DNA of 64,000 nucleotides from Anastrepha obliqua. Taxonomy: Eukaryota > Arthropoda > Insecta > Diptera > Tephritidae. The position numbers and the translations under genes were made by a program. This document shows positions 9,420-19,200 of the stretch, one piece after another. Below the pieces are notes generated by a model. It was not told the origin of the DNA, searched no databases, and saw only the letters and a program-made list of their open reading frames with translations. Where the stretch lies: the NCBI RefSeq assembly GCF_027943255.1, contig NC_072896.1, forward strand, positions 34,684,501 through 34,748,500, read 5' to 3'. Each line of letters opens with the position of its first letter. Within the stretch, counting starts at the first letter, position 1.

Positions 9420-10765
9420 TTTTAATGATAGTTACTTGCGGATTTTGCGATAAAATAACAGATTTGACTGGTAAAAAATATGTACTTACTGAAGTAGATA
9501 CTGTGTATACCTACGAGAGCTCATCCTTTCTTTACCACGTATCGAACTTACCCATAATATTAGAACCATATGAAAGAATAGTGCGAACTAAGTATGAACC
9601 AAGTCAAAACGAGGAAGAAAATATACTAATTGATAAAATAGAAACTCTGAAGTCACAATTAATACCATCCGAGTATCGTGCCAAACGTGCCCTTAATTTC
9701 TTAGGTTCTGCGTTAAAATTTGTAACAGGAACACCAGATCACGACGATCTTGTTGAAATTAAAACAGGACTGAACCAGCTTATTGAAAATGATAATCAGC
9801 AAAGGAAAATAAATTCCCGGTTTGAAAAAATTTTAGCAACATTAAATCCAGAATCAATTTTTAATCAGTCAGTACTAACAGAAATATATAACGAATTAAT
9901 AACTATTACAAACACCATTAACTTTGCAAAAACCGGAAATTTCTTCTCTGGCACACTTAATTTTGAAGACGTACAGCAGGTAATAAAAGGCGAAATATAT
10001 GATATTCCAATAATAAATATACTAGAGTATTCTGATATCCACATATGTACTTCTAATAATGCTATAATTACAATTTATAAATATCCCATAATAACAAATA
10101 AGTGTAAAATGTACAATGTAACCCCACTAGCCTTTAAATACGGAAAATACCAACTTTATAATAAGATTGCTTTGTGTAATAATAATTTCACTAATTTATC
10201 AAAATGCAAAAACTATGTAGGAACACATATTTGTAAAAAAGAACCAAATGATAATTGTACTATCCCTTTATTATTGAAACAAAAAGCCCATTGTAATATT
10301 ATTCAAGAAAAAAACTTTCCCTTACAAATATTAGATAATGGCAATATACTTATCGACAACGAACACACGTGGAACGGAATTAGGATAAATGGCCCACATT
10401 TAATCCAATTCCATTTCAACACAACTATTGATAATAAAACATATATTAATCATAATCAAGAAATAAAAAATGTAATACATGCTCATCAGAACGAAAAAGT
10501 TAATGTACTGAGAATCTTAAACTCTGAATCAGATTATAAATTTACCAATATTCAAGAAATGTATAAATTATTTTTACCAATTGAAGAACATCCTTGGAAA
10601 TTTACTCTATATTTAACCATAATCATAATTATATTAGTTTTAGTCACGTACTTAATTATAAAATTATATACATATCGACAACTACAATTAAACATCAGAC
10701 ACCAAAGAGAGTTCGAATTGGCTTATCTAACCGAGTTACAACGACTACAAAACCTGAGCCCTTAG
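9398..10765 (+). CDS. env: errantivirus envelope glycoprotein (baculovirus F-like)
   Basis: 455 aa from ATG 9398 to TAG 10763-10765, overlapping the pol end by 22 bases. Residues 1-18 form a signal peptide. A furin-type site RAKR lies at residues 94-97, followed by a conserved hydrophobic Ala/Leu/Phe-rich segment like the fusion peptide of insect Env/F proteins. Several Asn-X-Ser/Thr sites and cysteines follow. A transmembrane helix rich in Ile/Leu/Val spans about 403-422, with a short charged tail. In related elements env is made from a spliced mRNA. The frame is intact. Whether it gives infectious particles cannot be told from sequence. Confidence 0.93.
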   Translation: MQRIGFLILMIVTCGFCDKITDLTGKKYVLTEVDTVYTYESSSFLYHVSNLPIILEPYERIVRTKYEPSQNEEENILIDKIETLKSQLIPSEYRAKRALNFLGSALKFVTGTPDHDDLVEIKTGLNQLIENDNQQRKINSRFEKILATLNPESIFNQSVLTEIYNELITITNTINFAKTGNFFSGTLNFEDVQQVIKGEIYDIPIINILEYSDIHICTSNNAIITIYKYPIITNKCKMYNVTPLAFKYGKYQLYNKIALCNNNFTNLSKCKNYVGTHICKKEPNDNCTIPLLLKQKAHCNIIQEKNFPLQILDNGNILIDNEHTWNGIRINGPHLIQFHFNTTIDNKTYINHNQEIKNVIHAHQNEKVNVLRILNSESDYKFTNIQEMYKLFLPIEEHPWKFTLYLTIIIIILVLVTYLIIKLYTYRQLQLNIRHQREFELAYLTELQRLQNLSP

Positions 10766-10791
10766 AAATGAGGACATTTCATTTTTAACAC

Positions 10792-10798
10792 AGGGGAG
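10792..10798 (+). other. polypurine tract
   Basis: AGGGGAG directly precedes the 3' LTR start (AGTTAAC at 10799). This is the expected place for the plus-strand DNA primer. Confidence 0.75.
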
Positions 10799-11171
10799 AG
10801 TTAACGACGTTAGTCACATATACATTTATATTTAATGATTACTCATCATTGTCTATACCGACAAATAACAATACTCATATGCACTTTAACCTTGTGTGAT
10901 AACGATGCACAAAACAACAAACTTATCTCTTATCTTATGATTCACTAACGAACTACGGACAAACAACATAACAATAGAAATACACTATCCCTAAGACAAA
11001 CAATAATAACCTCGACTAGTAAACAGATAACGACCTATGTACGCATATCAATGGTATAAATAGTTCTAAGATTCATGTAAACTAGTCAGTCTAAGATTAT
11101 AAATAAAGAATGCACATCTTAGTGCTCTAAAAATAGTCTTTTACTCAAATTATCGATCCAAGATAATAACT
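10799..11171 (+). repeat. 3' LTR of errantivirus
   Basis: 373 bp, identical to the 5' LTR except t at 11119. It is followed directly by the CCCG target duplication (11172-11175). Confidence 0.97.
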
Positions 11172-11437
11172 CCCGCGATTGCTGTTATTGTTGCTGTTCT
11201 TCTCCTTCCAGCGGTCAAATCTCTCTCTCGCTGCTGCAATGTTGCCTAGCTTTGGATATAAAAACGCACTAAAATGCCCATTTAAAGAAAGTAAAACACC
11301 AAATTTGTATTGAATTACTTCAAGAGCATTGTATGCGTGTCTTTAATATGTGCGTTTTTTTTTAAATAAATGTGTTATGGTTATGTACAATTTAATTTAT
11401 AAGTTTTTTGTTAAGAGAACAACTTTGTAAATATCTG

Positions 11438-11602
11438 AACTGGAGAGAATCAAAGGCTTGAGGTTGTGAGTTAGAGATTAAGTTGGTGTTGTTGCCTCGT
11501 ATGAGGTGAGATTGGATCGGAGAGGAAGTTTGATGATCTGAATTGATGTTGAATTGTGGAGTAGGATTTAAAATAGTATAAATAGTATAGGGTGGGTAGT
11601 TG
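11438..11602 (+). repeat. direct repeat, right copy
   Basis: Matches 4156-4275 over both flanks with an extra internal segment (about 11465-11511). The pair predates the errantivirus, which inserted between them. Confidence 0.7.
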
Positions 11603-12879
11603 TGTTGCAATGAGAGACCTGCTGAGAGTTACTCCCAAGTTTGGAATTTGTAGGAGAACTAGAAAACGTAATTGTGTTGCTAGAATTGGTCTGCTTCTGC
11701 TACTCACAGCTTTTTAAAAGTTGAGCGAAAGAGGTATTAGAGAGAGAGAGGGAATTTAACATTTGTGTATTTTTATAGCTTCCCGCGTGGAGCATTTATT
11801 CTCAGTCTTTATTTTCAAAACCTCTTTTATTTAAAGGTATTTTGGGCAAGTGTTCAATGACAATGGATTTTCTCCGAAATAGTTGGCAAATAAACTACGC
11901 AAACAGTTCTCTTCGCCGTGAGGAAGGAAATTTGCTAGTGACACAAGCAGGATTGTTGTTGTAACTTTTGATGGCATGACCTTAAATTTGGCATGATTTG
12001 CAACTCATGGGATTTGGAAAATGCGGTTTTACACGTGCACTGCCCCATAAAAATTGAACTTTTTCTGGAAGTTTATACAGATCAAACATCAAAAGAACAA
12101 CGCCATTTGGTACATGTGCTTTATTTATGATGTTTTTAAATTTAAACACTGGTGTAGTAAGTCTTTCATATTTTCTAAATTGTACCTTTAGAGAATTTTA
12201 AATTTTCCTGAAAGTTTACCTTCTCACATCACAAATTTCGTTCAACCGCTTGACAGTTTGCCTTTTTTTTGCAATCGAGGGAGTTTTCACTAGCAGAAGT
12301 ATATTTCCGTCACATAATTCGGTGATAGAAATTATTTCTTTGCTATTATCTCAATTGCTTTGTGTAGAACAGAAAATAGTGATCAATTTGGGGTTATCTT
12401 GTTTAAAAATATGAAACGCTTCACGATTTTGCGTGCCATCCTTGCGCAGAGCCATGCCAATCTTCTCTTCCAATCTGCCGAAGCAAGAACAGCTTGGGAA
12501 CTAATCTCAATCAATGGTACAATTTGGGTTTTCATAAAACAAAAGAAAAAAATGTCCAAACTTAGAGCCAATTTACGCGATGCTTTTTCACCCTGGGGTT
12601 TTTCAAGAAATTTTCGAAAATCTCCGTGCATTTATACGAAAATCTTTCTGAATTTATCTTGTGTGTTTTTTCGATTTTCAAATGGATAATCTTTTTTGGT
12701 CATTCATTCGTTGAGCGCGAGCCCAAAGTGCGCTTAAATAAAACCATGAAAATGTCAATAAAATGCGAGCGAAATGGCAAAAAAAAACCCTCATCCCTAC
12801 CTCGTTTTACCCAGGGTGAGAAGACATCCTGTAAATTGGCTCTTAAAACATAATTTTTTTCCTCAATCAATCAAACGAG
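11603..12879. other. unassigned non-coding region
   Basis: AT-rich. Open frames of 75-110 codons overlap here on both strands (for example 12360-12689 +, 12383-12631 -) but show no domain, no signal peptide and no clear coding bias. I treat them as chance. Confidence 0.4.
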
Positions 12880-13110
12880 ACTCAATATGGCCGGCGTTGG
12901 TTAGAAATGGAGTTCCCGCTAAGATAATCCGCCTCGTTAAAGCCCTTTCCGAACTGGCAGTGCTCCATAAAGTCAGCTACCCATTCACCACCACTAATGC
13001 AGGCGTAAGGCAAGGCCTGTCGCCCTTTCTCTTTGCCATCGTCCTAGACAACTGGGCAGATCAACGATTAGGATACTCATCCTATGGCAAATCAAACGCA
13101 GAAAGTGGCG
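12880..13110 (+). mobile_element. LINE reverse transcriptase fragment
   Basis: Translation shows DSIWPALVRNGVPAKIIRLV and then AGVRQGLSPFLFAIVLDNW, the palm region of a non-LTR reverse transcriptase (usual form GVRQGCPLSPLLFxxVLD). Neither the YADD box nor the endonuclease is attached. Fragment only. Confidence 0.75.
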
Positions 13111-13149
13111 ATAGATAGATCACATGCTTAGGAAACCACCAGATAGCAT

Positions 13150-13540
13150 CACGAGAATGTAAATGGACGGAAACCCGCAAAAATCACTTGGAAAGCGCAG
13201 ATACGAACATCACATGGGACGGCGCAAATACAGTAGCCCCGACCCATGTAAGATGGGCGAAATTTGACATCTTCATCCGTACCGCCAAAACCATAACGTT
13301 GAACTAAATACATCGTCGGCATAATCAAAATGTACAAGATAGCGAGACATGTCCGCAGTTTCGATGCTGTAGCAGGGCAGCATTCAAGACGTCACCAATA
13401 ATAAGCAAGAACAGCACAGGTGATAGAATACCCCCTTGGCGAGCGCCACTTTGTGTATCAAAGGGGTCAGACACTTTCTTCTTATGTAGGACGCGGCTGC
13501 AAGCATTTTCGCATGTTGTCTGTATCAAAGATATACAGGG
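13150..13540 (-). mobile_element. LINE reverse transcriptase fragment, opposite strand
   Basis: The minus strand at about 13390-13530 reads SGARQGGILSPVLFLLIIGDVL, again the RQG...LSPxLF motif but from a different lineage than its neighbour. The downstream part to 13150 is poorly preserved. Truncated. Confidence 0.65.
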
Positions 13541-14350
13541 TGCGGCACTCAAAATGTGACCAATTAAAAAGGCCATAAATTTAGTTTGGAAAATTACTTT
13601 TATTCAATTTGAAGTAAAAAAGTGTGAAAATAATACTAAATTTAGAATATTTACTGTTGCTCGATATGACCACTTTTTGTCTCGACTATGGCCTTGAGAT
13701 AGTCCAGAAACGAATTACAAGCTGTCCGAATGTGACTTGCAGGTATATTGGCCCACTCTTTTTTCAGCGTCGCGAGACTTATTTCGGATCTTGCTCTCCA
13801 AAATGGACCAAAGAGAATAATTTATCGCATTCGCGTCTGGTGAATTTGAGAGCCATTGTATGGGCGTTCTGAAGTTTGGAGCGTTGTTTTTTAGTCATTC
13901 TTCGTTCACTCGAGCTTTGTGAGACGGTGCCGTGTCCTACTGAAACGTCCATGGCCTCCCACCGAAATGTATGTCGGCAAGCGAAGCAACTCCTTCGATC
14001 TCTCAAGTCTGACTTATTGCTGCTTTGGTGTGAGATCATGCGCCTTTTGCATCTTGTACGGCTTGACTTTGAGATCATTTTCCAGTATGCGGCGAATGCT
14101 GCGATCAGATATTTTCAGTTCTTTTGCCATTTTATTAGCACTTCGTGACGTTTCGTGATGTTACCAGTATTATTGTAACGAGTAATGGTGCGATAACCGA
14201 ACACTTTATTTACTTTAAGGTGCTCGGGCTCATGAACAATCGCTGGTTGCGACTTTCCAGGAGGTATTCGTAAGGAGACTCAAATTCAGATTACCGGACT
14301 ACTGCAGTGTAAAAAAGCAACTGATTCACTGATCACTTGTGTAATAACTG
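13541..14350 (-). mobile_element. Tc1/mariner-like transposon, degraded
   Basis: The minus strand carries an N-terminal helix-turn-helix (TITRYNNTGN-type, about 14160-14290), then LKVKPYKMQ-like sequence, GGRPWTFQQDTAPSH with the second catalytic Asp (about 13930-13985), and NSPDANAINYSLW (about 13800-13845). Several frameshifts break it. A second N-terminal piece of the same family lies at 57885-57995. Confidence 0.7.
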
Positions 14351-14479
14351 TCACGGAGGTTAATATCTACTATGACAACCAAGCGGCAACTAGGACCCCG
14401 GGCTCGATGATGGTGCTCTCGGAACTTGTTTGAGTATGCCTGACTCATAAAGAGTCTAATCTAATGTCTGATTTCATTT

Positions 14480-15850
14480 TTGTTCATATCCGAATTCTTT
14501 GATATAAAGCTCATCTGGGTATTTGGTCATAGCGACATTGCAGAAAACTGCGAGGCGGATGAGCTGACCAGACAGGCGACCTGTGCGAGAGTTTCCCTGC
14601 GAAATGAGAGGATTGGGATCCGTTGACTACCCGCCGTCTACTCTTGGAGAGATGAGCCTCACGTCAACCCAACAAGGACTGGCCAAGTACAAAAACATGA
14701 AAGGTCGCGAAATCTCTCTTGCCACGTGTGAATCAGGGGCGCTAGAGCGATCGTCTGAGGTTAGAAAAATATTAGCTCCCAAATTTTGTGAGTGTCCTTA
14801 CGGAACACTGGTTGCAAGGTATAGATGCTGCGAAATTTGACATTGAAATTGAAACTTGAAAAAAAAGCGAGCCACGAAGCACCTAGACAATGGTAACACC
14901 CAAAATACTCAGGCTAAAAAGCCCATTATATTCAAAGCACTGAAAAGTAAAGACCGAGATAGTCAAGTGGGAAAGGAGGAAAGTGATAGAGAGAAAGAGA
15001 GAGAAATGATTGGAGACAGAGGCAGATATAGCTTGAGAATAAACCAGATTCTTTGGCAAATCTGAAAATATGCTCCAGTTTGAGAGAACGAATTTTACTT
15101 GTTCTGAAGATATCGGCACCTAAAATTCGTAGCCTTGCTTTAGCAAAGGTAGAACACTCACATAAAAAATGCTCAGTGCCGTCCGCCTCCTCTAAGCAAG
15201 ACTGGCAAATCGGATTCTCAATGAACACAATGGTGGTCATATGCTGATCCCATGGGTTGTGTCGCGCAATAATACCGATCATCAACCAAACGTCTTTTGT
15301 ACCAAGTTTTAGAAGAAAGTTCGACAGTATTCACATCACGAAAGACTTTGAAATTCTGCGGCGTTGTAGACTGAACCAACGCTCGTTATATAAATTGCAT
15401 GTATAATCACAGATCCAATTCATGATTCCTGCATAACTGATTTCAATTAATGAGTCTGGTTGCTGTGTGATAAACGCTAATCCGCAGTTGGCCAATTCAT
15501 CGGCAATTACTTAGAGTATTTTTTGCATAACTTTGTATTGAGGTAGAGGTGGAACCATCTCAGTGCCTTCTACTTAGGTGTTCGCTTTAAGGGGGGTAAG
15601 TTATAAGTATCTTGGTTCGCATCTGCTTGCAACGCTTACTAATATAGCAGGCATTCATATTAAAAAACTGATAGACTTTGGCGGCAGTACGAAGCGGTTA
15701 ACATCACCGTAACTCAGTCATCGTTCGGTCGTCAGCAATAAATACACATCCAAGCCCCCCTCTCTCTTTCTTTCTTCCTTTCTTCCCACCCTTCTTATGT
15801 AAAGGAGCATTGGTATCACAAAGGATGTATTTTTTTATTTCGCCCTCTAT
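14480..15850 (+). mobile_element. LINE RNase H / 3' end, split by another LINE
   Basis: At 14490-14600 translation gives FFDIKLIWVFGHSDIAENCEADELTRQ, as separate motifs LIW.xGHSDI and EADEL, typical of a LINE-encoded RNase H. The 3' part resumes near 15545 and matches the end of the LINE at 30440-30700, including a C- and T-rich tail near 15755-15790. Between them sits an opposite-strand LINE piece (14930-15545). Confidence 0.65.
14930..15545 (-). mobile_element. LINE RNase H and C-terminal zinc-knuckle fragment
   Basis: The minus strand reads ADELANCGLAF (RNase H end), then GIIARHNPWDQHM and CQSCLEEADGTEHFLCECSTF, the C-X2-C...H-X4-C motif found at the C-terminus of many fly LINE ORF2 proteins. 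One in-frame stop and truncation at both ends. Confidence 0.7.
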
Positions 15851-16228
15851 GGGCAACCATTTCAATCTAACTTAGTTTTTGTAACATTGGTTTGATAACA
15901 TGAATAATGTCCTATAATTTCTGTTCAAAAATATTTGCTTTGAAATATCTAACTGCTCCTCCATCGATTGTGGTTTATGCTCAAAAGTTCAGTGTTGCAG
16001 GTCAGCTCTAGCGCGAACAAGGCAAAAATTCCAAAAACTATTGGGCTTTTGTTCGCTTAGGTTTCGGCTCGGCTTTCCGAAAACACTTTCTTTACCGCAA
16101 ACACTTTGCAATTTTTTTACTTTCAAATCCGAGGAAACAAATTTTCTTTACTTATTACATCAACTGACGAAATCAATTGGTAGTTATTTATTCTGATTTC
16201 TGATTATTCAACAGCTAAAATACTTTGA

Positions 16229-19200
16229 ATGCATTTAAATATTGTTTTAGTCTTACTCGTGGCATTGCCATTCAAACTGGCCAATGCATATTTTTATTGT
16301 GGGGAGGAAAATGAGAAGAAATTATGTCAAACAAGCAAACATTTCATCTGCCATCCTGAAACTGTGGTAAGTAGAGATGCACGTGTGTGTGTCTATGTAC
16401 TTAAAATAAAGAACAACCAAAATTATGCATTTGCTTAATTAACTTTGCAATCACAAGTCTCGCGAAGGCGAAGTGAAAGCTTTCGCTCCTATGACAAACA
16501 AATTGAAACGTATGTTTGTTGATAACCATAATGAGTATCGCAACAAACTGGCTGGAGGGCAGCAGGAATTCAAAGGAGGTGGAAAATTTCCTATTGCCAT
16601 TCGCATGCGTGAAGTTTTGTGGGACGACGAATTGGCTTATATAGCTGGAGAGCATGCAAAACGCTGCCATATGGCGCATGATGAGTGTCGTTCCACCGAA
16701 AGATTTCCAGGCGCCGGACAAAATCTTTTCACAAAAAATCGGGATAGTGAGATGTACACTAATGCGCCTGAAGTAGTGCTCAGGGCTGTGGATGCTTGGT
16801 GGGAAGAATGTGCTAAAGTGGAGGATGGCAATAAGTTGACAGAAGAATTTCCTGGAGGGTGAGTGAATATGAAACAAATAAAGAGTTTGTTTGATTTTGG
16901 AAATAATAAAAACCAATAAATAGATTTTAAGCAATCCAACTCAGCTCACTGCTGGCTTAAAATATGGTAAAGGATATGTTGGACGCCTAAGCCTTTATTC
17001 TGAAAAAAAGCCTAATATACAAGGGGTGCTCGAAACGTTTATGGAATGAAAGAGGAACGAATGTTAGCTTGAAGATGTAGTTTTTTTTGTTTTTTTCCCA
17101 ACAAATTTTTATTTTCAATCTGTTGAGTGACCATTTGCTTTATTTTTGGATCGTGTATGAGGAAGTTCAAATATCTAATGCATCACCAAAGCAGCTAACA
17201 CAGTCGTGGTATGTCATGAGACGTTTGGCATCGTCGCCCACCCTGGAACCGCTTCCGCATTACTTCAGAGTGGAGTTCCATATTTCTCCTTCCTATTTAG
17301 ATCTATGCGTGTGTCTCTCTTTTTCATCTGGAGTATATTTTCCGTAAATCCGCTGATGATTTCCCACATTTCTTCACTGCTTAGCATCTTCGGGATTACA
17401 TTTTCAGTGCTTAAATGACTGACTGCATTCTCCAACGTTCGACGTTGCTTCGAAAGTGCGAATTGGAAAAAGGTGTGTTCAGCATTATCGTCGGCTACAT
17501 CACCGTATATGCCTGGGAGTGTTAGAATTTTTCTATTTTGAACAAGTATTTCTGGAAATTGGCCTATACAATTGTGTACTCAAAATTAAAAAAAAAACCA
17601 GAATTTTATAAAAAAGTGCGAAATTTTTATGAAAATTTAACAATTGGTACAATGTTTGAAACTGAGTTAAAGAAATGCCGCGAATCGTTTTTTCGCAAAA
17701 CAAAAAAATTTTTTGCAGATGATACCCGGCCCTAATAGCTGAAACTAGGGCCTTGTGGTCTTTGTTAAAGGATGAAATATATTTTTAGAAAAACTATGTT
17801 AAATTAAAATAATTGCAAAAACTTACTCGACTCATTTACTGTCTCCGAAAATATTTCTGAAAGAGACTAGAGTTTTACCTCTTATAATTCTTATACTTCC
17901 TCATTCCTTATTATGAGACTCAAATGCCTTTAATATAAATATTTAACTAAACTTTATTAAAAAAAGAAAATGTATGTATTCGGTGTGAGAATAAGTTTCC
18001 GCTCTCGTAAAGGAGGTGACGCTGCTGATACTATTTCAAGCACCATTAAATACAATTTGTAAGGAGTGGTCTCCACGCTTCCAAAGTGGCAATTTCGACG
18101 TGCGTGATGAAGATCGCGAAGGGGCATCGATTCGAAATTGGAAGATACGCAACCACAACAATTATTGGATGAAGACGCATGTCGAACCTTTGATGATGTG
18201 TGTAAAAAGTTGGATCTTAGCAGATCAACCGTTGGTAAGCGTTTGCACGCGATGGGAATGGTCCAGAAAGCAGGTAACTGGGTGCGAGGTCCATTGAAGG
18301 AGAGGAATATCGAGAGACGTTTGGTGACATGTGAGATGCTTCTTCAACGGCAGCAAAGAAAAGGTTTTTGCATCGCATCGTCACTCACTATGAATAATGG
18401 ATCTATTATGATAACCCTAAGCGTCGGAAATGTTGGTGCCACCTAAGTGAATCTGTGTCGATGGAGACAGCGAAAATTATATTCATTCTTCAAAGGTTAT
18501 ATTGTGTATCTGATGCTATCAGAAGGGTGTCATCTATTATGGGCTCCTTAAACCATCTGAAAACATCACAGGTAATCGTTTCCGACTGCAGCTAATGCAA
18601 TTGAATCAAACTCTCAAAGAAAAGCGGCCGGAATGGGACGGTAGACATGACAAACTGAATTTGCTGCATTATAGTCTTGCGTTATTACGTTGCTAAATCA
18701 GTCCAGAAATATTTAGAAGGACTGAATTGGGAAATTTTGCCTCACCCGCTGTATTCTCCAGACATTGCACCTTCGGATTACCATCTGTTTTGATGAATGC
18801 AGTCAGCTCTTATTGTATCACAGTTGACTTCTTGCAAGGGCATCGCACACTGGCTCAATGAGTTGATCAAGTCAAAAGAACTCGAATTTTCGCCAGAGCA
18901 ATCCGTATGCTGCCTGAAATATGGAGTAAAGTTATAGCTTCCAATGTCACATACTTCACATAATATTAGGTACTAGCAAACCCGGCCCGCTTTGCTGGGC
19001 AAATACACGGTGGATCCACGTTTTGGCATATATTTCGAGACCCTAGTCATCAATAAGTATGAAAATTACCCCATATTAAAGCACTTATCAACAGCTTTCA
19101 TTTGATACCCATATTGTACATACACAACCAAAGGTTACCCGGGTCCACGTTTTGACCTATATCTCGAGACCCTAGTCACGGAACGGTATGTAAAATAGTC

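Larger units (their letters stand above)
4586..11175 (+). mobile_element. complete errantivirus (Gypsy-type LTR retroelement with env)
   Basis: The 6582 bp element (4590-11171) is flanked by the 4 bp duplication CCCG (4586-4589 and 11172-11175). Its order is LTR, primer site, leader, gag, pol (protease, reverse transcriptase, RNase H, integrase), env, purine tract, LTR. LTR ends AGTTAAC...AATAACT have the AGT...ACT form usual for errantiviruses. The three genes are open in three different frames, as in 17.6, 297, Tom and gypsy. The two 373 bp LTRs differ at one base (4910 a, 11119 t), so the insertion is recent. Gag looks closest to the 17.6/297/Tom group from memory of family features; a tree would be needed to place it. 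Such elements are normally kept in check by piRNAs in the ovary. Confidence 0.97.

Noticed and set aside
12360..12853. Frames of 75-110 codons on both strands
   Set aside because: They overlap each other in different frames and show no recognisable motif or splice context.
16401..16939. 177- and 100-codon minus-strand frames
   Set aside because: They lie opposite the CAP exon 2, whose plus-strand frame has a domain and valid splice sites.
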